A stretch of DNA of 64,000 nucleotides, taken from positions 2,954,001 to 3,018,000 of the forward strand of contig NZ_JAUSZJ010000002.1 of the NCBI RefSeq assembly GCF_030817475.1. Direction: 5' to 3'. The translations under genes were made by a program, and so were the position numbers. The stretch comes from Streptomyces sp. V2I9 (lineage in GTDB: Bacteria > Actinomycetota > Actinomycetes > Streptomycetales > Streptomycetaceae). Numbering within the stretch: the first letter of the stretch is position 1; the number at the start of each line of letters is the position of its first letter. The notes under the pieces were generated by a model, which saw nothing but the letters and a program-made list of their open reading frames with translations, had not been told where the DNA came from and ran no database searches. Positions 19,354 through 27,873 of this stretch are shown here, piece after piece.

Positions 19354-20052
19354 GTGAGCCGCAGCCTTCGACACGGCGCTCTCGCCGCCACCGCCACCGC
19401 GTTCTCGATCGTCTCCCTGTCCGCCTGCGCCGCGGGCAACAACGCCGAGACGCTCAAGATCAGGCCGGACAACGCGGCCACCTCGGTGGGCAGCATCAAG
19501 GTCCAGAACGTCAACGTCATCACGCAGCCCGAGGGCGGCGGGAACGGCCCGGCCGTCGTCGCCGCGACGCTCTTCAACGAGGGCACCGAGCGCGAGGTGC
19601 TGGAGGCCATCACGCTGCCCGGCAGCAGCGTCGAGGTGAAGCTCCAGGCCGCCAAGGGCAAGGGTCCGATCGTGGTCCCGGCCGGCGGCCAGGTCACCAT
19701 CGGCGGCAAGGGCAACGCCGCCGCCGTGATCGAGAACGGTGGCGAGGCCGCCCGTAACGGCGACGTCCAGCAGGTCGTCTTCAAGCTCAGCCGCACCGGT
19801 GACGTCGGCCTCGGTGCGAGCGTCTTCCCCGCCGAGGGCTTCTTCAAGGACTTCGGTCCCAGCCCGAAGGCGGAGGCGCCCGCCACGACGCCCAGCGCGA
19901 AGCCGTCGGGCTCCGCCTCCCCCTCCGGCTCCGGTGACACCGCCGGCGAGACGGGGGCCCCCGCCGAGGGCGCCCAGGGCGAGACCGGCACGCAGGGCGA
20001 CGCGGCCACGCAGGGCGCCGGCGCCGCCGCCTCGGCGCCCGCGGCGCACTGA
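19354..20052 (+). CDS. DUF461-like lipoprotein, 232 aa
   Basis: The signal peptide MSRSLRHGALAATATAFSIV ends at lipobox LSAC (Cys 25), so this is a membrane-anchored exported protein. The mature domain (IKVQNVNVITQPEGG, VVAATLFNEGTEREVLEAI, IVVPAGGQVTIGG, VVFKLSRTGDVGL) resembles the DUF461/copper-chaperone PCu(A)C-like beta fold. It lacks the Met/His metal ligands of true PCu(A)C proteins. The last 65 residues are Ala/Ser/Gly/Thr-rich and disordered. GTG 19354 is used, with AAGGAG 11 bases upstream. Convergent with phoP; a strong terminator lies between. Function unknown. Confidence 0.75.
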   Translation: MSRSLRHGALAATATAFSIVSLSACAAGNNAETLKIRPDNAATSVGSIKVQNVNVITQPEGGGNGPAVVAATLFNEGTEREVLEAITLPGSSVEVKLQAAKGKGPIVVPAGGQVTIGGKGNAAAVIENGGEAARNGDVQQVVFKLSRTGDVGLGASVFPAEGFFKDFGPSPKAEAPATTPSAKPSGSASPSGSGDTAGETGAPAEGAQGETGTQGDAATQGAGAAASAPAAH

Positions 20053-20096
20053 CGCGGCGGGCTCCGGCCCCGTAGCCGCGCAGACGGTCTCCGTAC

Positions 20097-20136
20097 GCCG
20101 AAGGGGCGCTTCCCGGCCGGGAAGCGCCCCTTCGGC
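20097..20136. terminator. Perfect 20-bp palindrome, bidirectional terminator
   Basis: GCCGAAGGGGCGCTTCCCGG is followed immediately by its exact complement. It sits midway between the convergent lipoprotein gene and phoP. Confidence 0.85.
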
Positions 20137-20153
20137 GTGTGCTGTGCTTCGGT

Positions 20154-20834
20154 CTACGGCTCGAACTTGTACCCCAGGCCCCGCACGGTGACGAGGTAGC
20201 GCGGCGCGCCGGGGTCGGGCTCGATCTTGGCGCGCAGGCGCTTCACGTGGACGTCGAGGGTCTTGGTGTCGCCGACGTAGTCCGCGCCCCAGACCCGGTC
20301 GATGAGCTGCATCCGGGTCAGCACGCGGCCCGCGTTGCGCAGGAGCATCTCCAGCAGGTCGAACTCCTTGAGCGGGAGATCGACCTTGCCGCCCGAGACG
20401 GTGACCACGTGCCGGTCGACGTCCATCCGGACCGGGCCCGCCTCCAGGGCGGCCGGGGTGACCTCCTCCGGCTCACCGCGGCGGCGCAGGACGGCCCGGA
20501 TGCGGGCGACCAGCTCACGGGAGGAGAAGGGCTTGGTGACGTAGTCGTCGGCTCCTATTTCCAGCCCGACGACCTTGTCGATCTCGCTGTCCTTGGCGGT
20601 CACCATGATCACCGGGACGTTGGAGCGGCTGCGGAGCTGGCGGCACACCTCGGTGCCGGGCAGGCCGGGCAGCATCAGGTCGAGGAGGACCAGATCGGCG
20701 CCGTTGCGCTCGAACTCGTCGAGCCCGTCGGGGCCGGTCGCCGCGATGGCGACCTCGAACCCTTCCTTGCGCAGCATGTAGGACAGGGCGTCGCTGAAGG
20801 ATTCCTCATCCTCGACGACAAGCACTCGGGTCAC
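20154..20834 (-). CDS. phoP: Phosphate response regulator PhoP
   Basis: OmpR/PhoB-type regulator of phosphate starvation and, in Streptomyces, of antibiotic production. Receiver domain 1-115: acidic pair in VVEDEESF, phospho-acceptor Asp 52 in LVLLDLMLPG, Thr 79 and Lys 81 in MVTAKDSE. Winged-helix DNA-binding domain about 130-226: LTRMQLIDRVWGADY, TKTLDVHVKRLRAKI and TVRGLGYKFEP. The ATG overlaps the phoR stop by four bases (ATGA). The divergent phoU and the PHO box upstream of phoR fit the autoregulated phoRP operon of S. coelicolor. Confidence 0.95.
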   Translation of the reverse strand: MTRVLVVEDEESFSDALSYMLRKEGFEVAIAATGPDGLDEFERNGADLVLLDLMLPGLPGTEVCRQLRSRSNVPVIMVTAKDSEIDKVVGLEIGADDYVTKPFSSRELVARIRAVLRRRGEPEEVTPAALEAGPVRMDVDRHVVTVSGGKVDLPLKEFDLLEMLLRNAGRVLTRMQLIDRVWGADYVGDTKTLDVHVKRLRAKIEPDPGAPRYLVTVRGLGYKFEP

Positions 20835-22093
20835 GGAAGAGCCTCCGGGGCGGGGATCGGGTCAAAGGTGTCGGTCTCGTACGGCCCCTCGTCGTCGCCG
20901 TTGACGATAAGCGGTCCGCCGGTGGTGCGCTCCCTCGTGGCACCCGTTTCGGGGAGCCGGAGGGTGAAGGTGGAGCCCTGGCCCTCGGAGCTCCAGACGG
21001 TGACCTCCCCGCCGTGCGAGGCGGCCACGTGCTTGACGATGGCGAGGCCGAGACCGGTGCCACCGGTGGCCCGTGAGCGGGCCGGGTCGACGCGGTAGAA
21101 CCGTTCGAAGACCCGTTCGCGGTCCTTCTCGGAGATGCCGATCCCCTGGTCGGTGACGGCGATCTCGATGAGGTCCCCGCCCTGCGAGGCGAGGCGGCGC
21201 GCGGCGATGCCGACGCGGGTGTGGGCGGGACTGTAGTTGACGGCGTTCTCGACGAGGTTGCCGAGGGCGCCGACGAGCTGGCCGCGGTTGCCCCAGACCG
21301 TGAGGCCCTCGGCCCCCGCGGAGGCCATGGTGATCTGCTTGGAACCGGCCTGCTGGCGGCAGCGGTCGATCGCCTCCGCGACCAGCGTCTCCACCTTGAC
21401 CGGCTCGGCGTCCTCCAGCGGGTCGTCGTTCTGCACCCGCGAGAGGTCGATCAGCTCCTGTACGAGGTTGGTCAGCCGGGTCGCCTCGATCTGCATCCGC
21501 CCGGCGAACCGCTCCACCGCCTCCGGGTCGTCCGAGGCGTCCATGACGGCCTCGGACAGCAGCGAGAGCGCCCCGGTCGGGGTCTTCAGCTCATGGCTGA
21601 CGTTGGCGACGAAGTCGCGTCGCACCGCTTCTATCCGGCGGGCCTCCGTGAGGTCCTCCACCAGCAGCAGCACCAGGCGCGAGCCGAGGGGGGCCACGCG
21701 GGCCGATACGGCGAGGGTGTCCCCCCGGCCCGTGCCGCGCCGGGGCAGATCCAGCTCCACCTGCCGTATCTCGCCGTCGCGCCGGGTGTCCCTGGCCATG
21801 TTGAGCATGGGCTCCACCGCCAGCCGGCCGCCCCGGACCAGTCCCAGGGCGTACGCCGCCGAGCTGGCCTTCACCACGCCGTCGCTCTCGTCGAGGACGA
21901 CGGCGGAGGAGCTGAGGACGGAGAGGACGGTGTCCACTCCGGGAGGAAGGGCCGCGTTGCCGTCCGGCCGCAGCGACGTACGCGTGGGCCGTTTCAGGTC
22001 GCGCTCGCTCCAGCGGAACGCCAGCATGGCGATCACACCGGTACACAGCCCGGCGATCGCTGCTGCTGCGGCGACCGCCGCGTTCACGTCCAT
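20831..22093 (-). CDS. phoR: Phosphate sensor histidine kinase PhoR
   Basis: Membrane sensor kinase for PhoP. 420 aa: one N-terminal membrane helix (AAAAAIAGLCTGVIAMLAFRW, split by Gly), a basic linker, a PAS-like region (about 55-150), then the HisKA domain with His 167 in FVANVSHELKTPTGALSLL. The ATPase domain has NLVENAVNYSP, DQGIGISEKDRE, and GTGLGLAIVKHVAASHGG. There is no large extracellular loop, so it probably senses through the PhoU/Pst complex instead of binding phosphate directly (family knowledge). First gene of the phoR-phoP operon. Confidence 0.95.
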   Translation of the reverse strand: MDVNAAVAAAAAIAGLCTGVIAMLAFRWSERDLKRPTRTSLRPDGNAALPPGVDTVLSVLSSSAVVLDESDGVVKASSAAYALGLVRGGRLAVEPMLNMARDTRRDGEIRQVELDLPRRGTGRGDTLAVSARVAPLGSRLVLLLVEDLTEARRIEAVRRDFVANVSHELKTPTGALSLLSEAVMDASDDPEAVERFAGRMQIEATRLTNLVQELIDLSRVQNDDPLEDAEPVKVETLVAEAIDRCRQQAGSKQITMASAGAEGLTVWGNRGQLVGALGNLVENAVNYSPAHTRVGIAARRLASQGGDLIEIAVTDQGIGISEKDRERVFERFYRVDPARSRATGGTGLGLAIVKHVAASHGGEVTVWSSEGQGSTFTLRLPETGATRERTTGGPLIVNGDDEGPYETDTFDPIPAPEALP

Positions 22094-22166
22094 GCTTCCA
22101 GGTTATGCGCGTGCGACGCATCCCTCCCAGCCGTCCGAGTGCCATCTCGAACACTCGTCGCCCAGA

Positions 22167-22199
22167 GTTCACCGAGGGGTGGGGGCCGGTTCACTTAGG
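22167..22199. promoter_or_regulatory. PHO box in the phoRP-phoU divergent promoter
   Basis: Three 11-base direct units in register: GTTCACCGAGG (22167), GGTGGGGGCCG (22178) and GTTCACTTAGG (22189). The outer two carry the GTTCA core of PhoP-binding direct-repeat units. The box lies between the phoR start (22093) and the phoU start (22292), as in the S. coelicolor bidirectional phoRP-phoU promoter. Confidence 0.85.
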
Positions 22200-22291
22200 A
22201 GGCCGGATCCGGACGCGTTGCGCCCTCACCGTGGCACCGTGGGGGTCGGTCCGAGACCCCGGCCTCAGTTGGAACTGGAGAGGGACTTCCC

Positions 22292-22969
22292 ATGCGCGAC
22301 GCTTACCACGAGGAACTCGATTCGATCGGAGAGGGCCTGGTCGAGATGGCCCGGCTGGTCGGCTCGGCGATCGGCCGGGCGACCACGTCCATGCTCGACG
22401 CCGACCTGACGCTGGCGGAGAACGTGATCGCCGGCGACCAGAAGGTCGATGACCTCCAGCACGACCTGGAGGCCCGCGCCATCGCGCTCCTGGCCCGCCA
22501 GCAGCCGGTGGCGACCGACCTGCGCATCGTGGTGACCTCGCTGCGGATGAGCGCCGACCTGGAGCGCTCGGGCGACCTGGCCCAGCACGTGGCGAAGCTG
22601 GCCCGGCTGCGCTTCCCGCAGTCGGCGGTCCCGCACGACCTGCACGCCACCATCCTGGAGATGGGCCAGCTCGCCCAGCGCCTGATGGCGAAGGCGGCCG
22701 AGGTCATCATCACCAAGGACGTCGATCTGGCCCTCCAGCTGGAGCAGGACGACGACGAGATGGACCAGCTGCACCGCACGCTGTTCCAGCACCTGATGGA
22801 CGACCGCTGGAAGCACGGCATCGAGACGGCGGTCGACGTGACGCTGCTGGGCCGCTACTACGAGCGCTTCGCGGACCACGCGGTGTCGGTGGCCAAGCGC
22901 GTGGTCTACCTGGTGACGGGCGAGCACGCGGACGAGCTCCAGGCGACGGCGCCGGTCGAGGGGGCGTAG
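22292..22969 (+). CDS. phoU: Phosphate transport system regulatory protein PhoU
   Basis: Cytoplasmic negative regulator linking Pst phosphate transport to PhoR. 225 aa made of two similar three-helix bundles: the first around MRDAYHEELDSIGEGLVEMARLVGSAIGRA, AENVIAGDQKVDDLQHDLEA and VVTSLRMSADLERSGDLAQHVAKLAR (quoted as landmarks). The second has DQLHRTLFQHLMDD and VTLLGRYYERFADHAVSVAKRVVYLVTG. The two E/DR..D(L/H)..(H/N)(V/I)AK metal-binding helices typical of PhoU are both present. ATG 22292 follows AGAGGG. Confidence 0.95.
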   Translation: MRDAYHEELDSIGEGLVEMARLVGSAIGRATTSMLDADLTLAENVIAGDQKVDDLQHDLEARAIALLARQQPVATDLRIVVTSLRMSADLERSGDLAQHVAKLARLRFPQSAVPHDLHATILEMGQLAQRLMAKAAEVIITKDVDLALQLEQDDDEMDQLHRTLFQHLMDDRWKHGIETAVDVTLLGRYYERFADHAVSVAKRVVYLVTGEHADELQATAPVEGA

Positions 22970-23269
22970 GGCGGTTCGCGGGGCGTCGGACGCCGGGAGG
23001 GCGTCGGGGCGCAGGGGCCGGTACGGGGGTCACCGGGAGAACGACGGGGCGTACGGCCGGGAGCCGGGCCTCCGACGCCGTACCGCGTACCGCTGGTCGC
23101 ACCGCCCACCCCACCCCGTACCCCCGGCGCATCACCGGCGTACGCGCGTCGCACATACGTTCCTGCGCGTGTGCGCCGTTGATGCGCCCGCCGGGATGGG
23201 CATGCAATGGGGCGGGGGCGGCGCTCCATGCCGACGGCCGCCCCAGCCGTACGCCCCCGAGGAGGGACC
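22970..23269. other. Intergenic, no gene seen except leader of the Cys-rich gene
   Basis: About 300 very GC-rich bases. The frames are shadow-like. GAGGAGGGACC just before 23270 is the ribosome-binding site of the next small gene. Confidence 0.5.
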
Positions 23270-23419
23270 ATGGCCGATTCCCCCATGACCGAACCCCAGC
23301 AGGAGACCCCGACCGAAGTGGTGCACCTGACCGTGCTCGGCGCCTGCGGCTGCGGCTCGGGCTGCGGGTGCGGCTGCCAGTCCGGTGCCCCGTGCCAGTG
23401 CGGCGGCTGCTGCGGCTGA
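23270..23419 (+). CDS. Cys-rich micro-protein, 49 aa, metallothionein-like
   Basis: MADSPMTEPQQETPTEVVHL is followed by a C-terminal half in which nine of about 24 residues are Cys (pattern CGCGSGCGCGCQ then CQCGGCCG). The excellent ribosome-binding site (GAGGAGGG), the own terminator just downstream and a non-shadow N-terminus make it a real gene. Cys-Gly-Cys pairs of this density could hold several soft metal ions (Zn, Cu, Cd) or a metal cluster. I know of no named family with this exact pattern, and it differs from mycobacterial MymT. No neighbour indicates the metal. Function is inferred only. Confidence 0.8.
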   Translation: MADSPMTEPQQETPTEVVHLTVLGACGCGSGCGCGCQSGAPCQCGGCCG

Positions 23420-23440
23420 CCCGCACCGCGTAGGCAACGG

Positions 23441-23476
23441 ACGGCGCCCGCCCGGAGAGATCCGGACGGGCGCCGT
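23441..23476. terminator. Terminator between the Cys-rich gene and the MFS gene
   Basis: ACGGCGCCCG (23441) pairs with CGGGCGCCGT (23467-23476); inner CCGGA/TCCGG also pairs. Lies between convergent genes. Confidence 0.8.
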
Positions 23477-23575
23477 CGCCGTACGCGGGGGCGGGGAGCG
23501 CGGGGCTGGGGGTGCTGAGCGGTCGGGGGCGTCGGGCAGGCCAGGGGTGCCGGTCGGGCGGTCGGGCGGTCGGGC

Positions 23576-24904
23576 TCAGCCGGCCCGTTCCACCGACGCC
23601 GCGGGAGCGGCCTGCGGCTCGGCCTGGTCGGGGCGCGCCTCGGCCGGTACCGGCGCGGGCTCCGGCAGGGCGTCCACCGCGGCCTGCTCCTCGCGCGGCA
23701 GGTTGCGCATCAGCAGCCAGTAGCCGAGGCCGGCGACGGTGCCGATCACGGCGCAGGCGCCCCAGAGCCAGGCGGCGCCGTAGTGGTCGATGACGAAGCC
23801 GGACATCAGCGGTGCGACGAGCGCGGCCACCGACCAGGACATCGTGTACATGCCCTGGTAGCGCCCCCGGCCCCGCGCGGGCGACAGCTGCACGACCAGC
23901 CCGGTCTGGGTCGGCGCGTTCACGATCTCGGCCAGGGTCCAGACACACACGGTGAGGGCGTACACGGCGACCGAACCGGCGAAGGCGGTCAGCCCGAAGC
24001 CGTACCCGGCGAGCAGCGAGGAGACGATCAGCAGCCTGCGCGGGTCGCGGTCCTGGATGAAGCGGGTGACGGGGATCTGGAGGACCACGATCAGCACACC
24101 GTTGACGGCGATGGCGGTACCGAAGTCCGAGCTGGAGAGCCCGTCCGCGCCCATGGCCACCGGCAGCGCCACGTACCCCTGCTGGAAGATCAGCGACACC
24201 AGGAACGAGAGCCCCACCACGCCCATGAAGCGTCCGTCGCGCAGGACGGTCGTCAGCCGCACCTCGTCCTGGGGGCGCTTGCCTCCGACGGACTTCACGA
24301 CCGCTTCCTCGGGCCGCGACTCCGGCACCTTCACGAAGACGAGGACGGCGCAGACGAGCGTCATCAGGGCCTCGCCCAGGAAGCCGGCGAGGTAGCTGTA
24401 CTCGGCGATGAACCCGGCTCCGGCGGAGGAGATCGCGAACCCGAGGTTGATGGCCCAGTAGTTGAGCGAGAAGGCCCGGACGCGGTCCTTCGGGGGCACG
24501 ATGTCCGCCATCATCGCCTGGACGGCGGGGCGCGAGGCGTTGCTCGCCATCCCGACGAAGAACGCGACGGCGGCGATGGCGAACGGGTGCTGCATGAACC
24601 CGAGCACCGCCACCGACACGGCCGTCGACGTCTGCGCGATCAGCATGGTGGGCCGCCGCCCGAGCCGGTCGGTCATGACGCCCGCGCCGAGCGAGGAGAT
24701 GACCCCGCCGAGGCCGTGGAGCGCGGCGACGAGCCCGGCATACGAGGCGGAGTAGCCGCGGTCCAGGGTCAGGTAGAGGGCCATGAAGGTAGCGACGAAC
24801 GCTCCCAGGCGGTTGATCAGGGTGCTGGTCCACAGCCACCAGAACTCGCGGGGCATCCCGGAGACGGTCTCGCGGGCGGCTCTTCTCAGACCGGCGACGG
24901 ACAT
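23576..24904 (-). CDS. MFS transporter, 442 aa
   Basis: Twelve-helix major facilitator. Landmarks: LWTSTLINRLGAFVATFMALYL in TM1, motif A in GAGVMTDRLGRRPTM, the central loop with KSVGGKRPQDEVRLTTVLRD, and the motif-A-like repeat FIQDRDPRRLL in the second half. The C-terminal 40 residues are Ala/Pro/Glu-rich and cytoplasmic. The closest resemblance is to drug/proton antiporters of the MDR type; the substrate cannot be named. ATG 24904 follows GGGGGGAA at good spacing. It stands alone between the Cys-rich gene and gpmA. Confidence 0.85.
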   Translation of the reverse strand: MSVAGLRRAARETVSGMPREFWWLWTSTLINRLGAFVATFMALYLTLDRGYSASYAGLVAALHGLGGVISSLGAGVMTDRLGRRPTMLIAQTSTAVSVAVLGFMQHPFAIAAVAFFVGMASNASRPAVQAMMADIVPPKDRVRAFSLNYWAINLGFAISSAGAGFIAEYSYLAGFLGEALMTLVCAVLVFVKVPESRPEEAVVKSVGGKRPQDEVRLTTVLRDGRFMGVVGLSFLVSLIFQQGYVALPVAMGADGLSSSDFGTAIAVNGVLIVVLQIPVTRFIQDRDPRRLLIVSSLLAGYGFGLTAFAGSVAVYALTVCVWTLAEIVNAPTQTGLVVQLSPARGRGRYQGMYTMSWSVAALVAPLMSGFVIDHYGAAWLWGACAVIGTVAGLGYWLLMRNLPREEQAAVDALPEPAPVPAEARPDQAEPQAAPAASVERAG

Positions 24905-25230
24905 AAGGATTCCCCCCACGGGACGTACGGACGGATGCGGGACTGCGGTGACGTGACTGCGGATACGGGACCGCGGCTACGGGACTGCGGGGACGGACGG
25001 GTCTCGGGTAACACCCCTGGCGCAGTAAGAGACATTACGAAGCCCAGCTCCTCGATCGCCACCGGATTGACGCGTACCGTCAATCGACCGCAGCCCGAGC
25101 CCTCCCCGGAGCACCGCCGCGCCGCCCCGGACTCGCCCGCCGGACACTCCTGACCGGGGCGTATCCCCGCCCCCGTCCGCGTTCCGGGCGGGCGCGCGGA
25201 GGTCGCACGGGTTCGATTACGCTCGGACTC
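24905..25230. other. Divergent intergenic region with short imperfect repeats
   Basis: 326 bases between the MFS gene and gpmA. GGGACTGCGG/GGGACCGCGG-type words recur about every 16-20 bases from 24935 to 24990. GACGGACGGGTCTCGGGTAA and the less GC-rich ACATTACGAAGCCC (25033) are possible promoter parts. No gene is seen. Confidence 0.5.
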
Positions 25231-25992
25231 ATGGCCGACACACCGTACAAGCTGATCCTCCTCCGCCACGGCGAGAGCGAATGGAACGCGAAGAACCTGT
25301 TCACCGGTTGGGTGGACGTCAACCTCACCGAGAAGGGCGAGAAGGAAGCGGTCCGGGGCGGTGAGCTGCTCAAGGACGCCGGTCTGCTCCCCGACGTCCT
25401 GCACACCTCCCTCCAGCGCCGCGCGGTCCGCACCGCGCAGCTCGCCCTGGAGTCCGCCGACCGCCTCTGGATTCCGGTCCGCCGCTCCTGGCGCCTGAAC
25501 GAGCGCCACTACGGCGCGCTCCAGGGCAAGGACAAGGCGCAGACGCTCGCCGAGTTCGGCGAGGAGCAGTTCATGCTGTGGCGCCGCTCGTACGACACCC
25601 CGCCGCCGCCGCTGGCCCGCGACGCCGAGTACAGCCAGTTCGACGACCCGCGCTACGCGACCCTCCCGCCGGAGCTGCGCCCGGACACGGAGTGCCTGAA
25701 GGACGTCGTCGTCCGCATGCTCCCGTACTGGTTCGACAACATCGTCCCGGACCTCCTCACCGGCCGCACGGTCCTGGTCGCCGCCCACGGCAACAGCCTC
25801 CGCGCCCTGGTGAAGCACCTGGACGGCATCTCGGACGAGGACATCGCGGGCCTCAACATCCCCACCGGCATCCCGCTCTCCTACGAGCTGGACGCCGACT
25901 TCAAGCCGCTGAAGCCGGGCGGCACGTACCTCGACCCGGACGCGGCGAAGGCCGCCATCGAGGCCGTGAAGAACCAGGGCAAGAAGAAGTAG
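25231..25992 (+). CDS. gpmA: 2,3-bisphosphoglycerate-dependent phosphoglycerate mutase
   Basis: Glycolytic interconversion of 3- and 2-phosphoglycerate through a phosphohistidine. 253 aa with the RHGES motif at 12-16 (catalytic His 13 in [10 protein letters not shown]), [13 protein letters not shown], catalytic Glu in [11 protein letters not shown], and the second His in [11 protein letters not shown]. The C-terminus GKKK is typical of actinomycete forms. It is monocistronic, with a clear terminator downstream. Confidence 0.95.
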   Translation: MADTPYKLILLRHGESEWNAKNLFTGWVDVNLTEKGEKEAVRGGELLKDAGLLPDVLHTSLQRRAVRTAQLALESADRLWIPVRRSWRLNERHYGALQGKDKAQTLAEFGEEQFMLWRRSYDTPPPPLARDAEYSQFDDPRYATLPPELRPDTECLKDVVVRMLPYWFDNIVPDLLTGRTVLVAAHGNSLRALVKHLDGISDEDIAGLNIPTGIPLSYELDADFKPLKPGGTYLDPDAAKAAIEAVKNQGKKK

Positions 25993-26003
25993 GTTCCCTG
26001 ATC

Positions 26004-26046
26004 ATGCCCCCGACCTGCGCATACGGCGCGGGGCGGGGGCATTTTC
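26004..26046 (+). terminator. Terminator of gpmA with T-tract
   Basis: ATGCCCCC and GGGGGCAT close a hairpin followed by TTTT, 12 bases after the stop. From here to 26296 there is no further gene that I can support. Confidence 0.85.
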
Positions 26047-26296
26047 ACCATCTGGGCCCACTGCGGGACCTCCACGCGGCGAATCCTGCGGCGGCCGGAG
26101 TGGCTGCCCGAGCGCCTTCCGGGTCCGGTCCCGGCCGCTCGGCATGAGGTGGGCGTACGCCTTCACCGGCCGTCCGGGGGGGGCTCCGTCACGTTCCGTG
26201 GATGTGTGGGTGGTCGGCGATCGGGGCCGGTAGCGGCGCAGGCGCGGGGGTTCGTGATCAACACCCCCGACCCGCAGGGAACTCGACCCAACCCTG

Positions 26297-27664
26297 TCAC
26301 CCCACCGGGTAGCCGAACCGGCCCGGCCGGTACTCGGTGAAGTTCGCGCTGCCGAGGCCGAGTGCGGACGCCGACCGCTGGAGGGCCCGGACAGTGGCCA
26401 GTCCGGCCCACTTCCCCCGGTCGATGCGCCGGGCGAGCGCCAGTACGGCGGCGACGAGTTCGGCCGGCGTGAACTCGGTGTGCCCGGCCCGGCCCACGTA
26501 CGCCTGCCGCAGCAGTTTTCCCCGCCCGGCGGCGCGTATGCGGGTGGCGTAGGCGTGCTCGTGCTCGGCCGGGATCGCCTCGTCCGCGACAACATGCACA
26601 CTCAGGTGAGGAACCGGGAGTTCGGCGATGACGTCGGAGGTCCGTTGCAGCCGGCTCCGGGCGGAGGCGTCACCGGACACGGTGGCGGCGGCACTCAGAC
26701 GGCCGAGGTCGGAGTCCAGGTCGAGCCCTGCGGACCGGTACAGCGCGCGTACCCGGTGCCGTCCGTCCAGGCCCGCGAGGAGCCGGGCGTAGTCGGTACC
26801 GGCATTGCGGGCGACGATCCCGCCGGCCTGCTCCTCCATGTCCACGCGGGAGGCGAAGAACTGCGTCAGCAGGCCCTCGCGCACGTACTTCGCCTGCCTG
26901 TGGGTCTGCGCGAGGTGATCGGGCTTCGGGTCGGGGCGGTCGGTCCAGGTCGGCAGGTGGTAGAGCGCGGCGGCGAGGGCGAAGCGAGCGAGGCCGGTGG
27001 GGTTGTCCAGCGCGGACACGGCCGCCTCCGTGTACGTCTCGGCCGCGGCTTTCGCCTCCTCGAGTTCCGTGAACCCGACGATCCGGGGCCGGTCCTCGCC
27101 CTCGATCAGCAGTTCGCGCAGGGCGCTGTCGCCGTGGAGTTGGTTGTCGACGATGCCGACGCCGCCGGCCAGCGCGCCGCACGCGGTGAGCGCGCCGTCG
27201 AATCCGCCGCGCGCGACCAGGCGGGAGGTGACGATCCCGCCCATCGAGGTGCCGAACGCGATGCGGACCCGTGGGGGGCCGATGAGCTCCTCGACGGCGG
27301 CCATCATGGCGAGTTGGTCGCGCACAGCAGTGTCCATGACCCAGCCGAGGCGGGAGTACGAGGACCCGGCGAGCGCGTAGCCGCGGTCCAGCAGCGCCTT
27401 GAGCACTTCGGGGCTCGGCGCGTTCTGCGCCTCGTTGGTGTCGAAGAAGGCCGGCGGCCGGTATCCGTGGCTGTAGACGACGAGGGTGCCGTTCCACCTC
27501 CGCGGCACGTCGGCGACCCAGGTGGCACCGTTCTTCAGGGTCCCGGTGTGCCGTCCGGGGCGGGGTGCGGCCGGCACCGCCGGGCTCCGGCCGACGCCGC
27601 AGCCGCCGCTCGCGGTGACGGCTGCGAGGGAGGTGGCGGCTTTCACGAGACTTCGTCGCTTCAT
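26297..27664 (-). CDS. Exported alpha/beta hydrolase, 455 aa
   Basis: The N-terminus MKRRSLVKAATSLAAVTASG is a short basic/hydrophobic export signal, Tat-like with KRRS. Cys 22 may be a lipidation site, but the lipobox is not canonical. The hydrolase core has LVVYSHGY (oxyanion strand), nucleophile Ser 140 in IAFGTSMGGIVTS, and a likely catalytic His in GRAGHTEF near the C-terminus. The long middle region (residues about 190-330) forms a large cap. It diverges from a TetR gene with twin operators between, suggesting TetR control. Substrate unknown; ester or peptide hydrolysis is likely. Confidence 0.8.
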   Translation of the reverse strand: MKRRSLVKAATSLAAVTASGGCGVGRSPAVPAAPRPGRHTGTLKNGATWVADVPRRWNGTLVVYSHGYRPPAFFDTNEAQNAPSPEVLKALLDRGYALAGSSYSRLGWVMDTAVRDQLAMMAAVEELIGPPRVRIAFGTSMGGIVTSRLVARGGFDGALTACGALAGGVGIVDNQLHGDSALRELLIEGEDRPRIVGFTELEEAKAAAETYTEAAVSALDNPTGLARFALAAALYHLPTWTDRPDPKPDHLAQTHRQAKYVREGLLTQFFASRVDMEEQAGGIVARNAGTDYARLLAGLDGRHRVRALYRSAGLDLDSDLGRLSAAATVSGDASARSRLQRTSDVIAELPVPHLSVHVVADEAIPAEHEHAYATRIRAAGRGKLLRQAYVGRAGHTEFTPAELVAAVLALARRIDRGKWAGLATVRALQRSASALGLGSANFTEYRPGRFGYPVG

Positions 27665-27826
27665 CTGGGCTCCCTTGAGTGGACGGCTGCGCTGCCGAGT
27701 TCATCCGGGCCGGTTCGGGCGGGACGAGGACGCGGATCCTCGTGGCTACGGGCAGGGCGGCCCTCAGCGCGGGGACGGGGGATCCTAGGGGTTGCCCCCG
27801 CTGGGGAGAAGCGTCCGCCAGAGGCT

Positions 27827-27863
27827 CTCTAACCTCGTTAGAGGCCCTCTAATGAAGTTAGAG
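27827..27863. promoter_or_regulatory. Twin TetR-type operators
   Basis: CTCTAACCTCGTTAGAG (27827-27843) and CTCTAATGAAGTTAGAG (27847-27863) are 17-bp palindromes with 7-base arms, their centres 20 bp apart. They end 10 bases before the TetR start. They are AT-rich compared with the flanks. Two bound dimers on the same helix side would be expected; that they serve the adjacent TetR is inferred. Confidence 0.85.
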
Positions 27864-27873
27864 TGCTGAGGTC

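Noticed and set aside
22970-23269. Additional small gene between phoU and the Cys-rich gene
   Set aside because: No ribosome-binding site and shadow composition.
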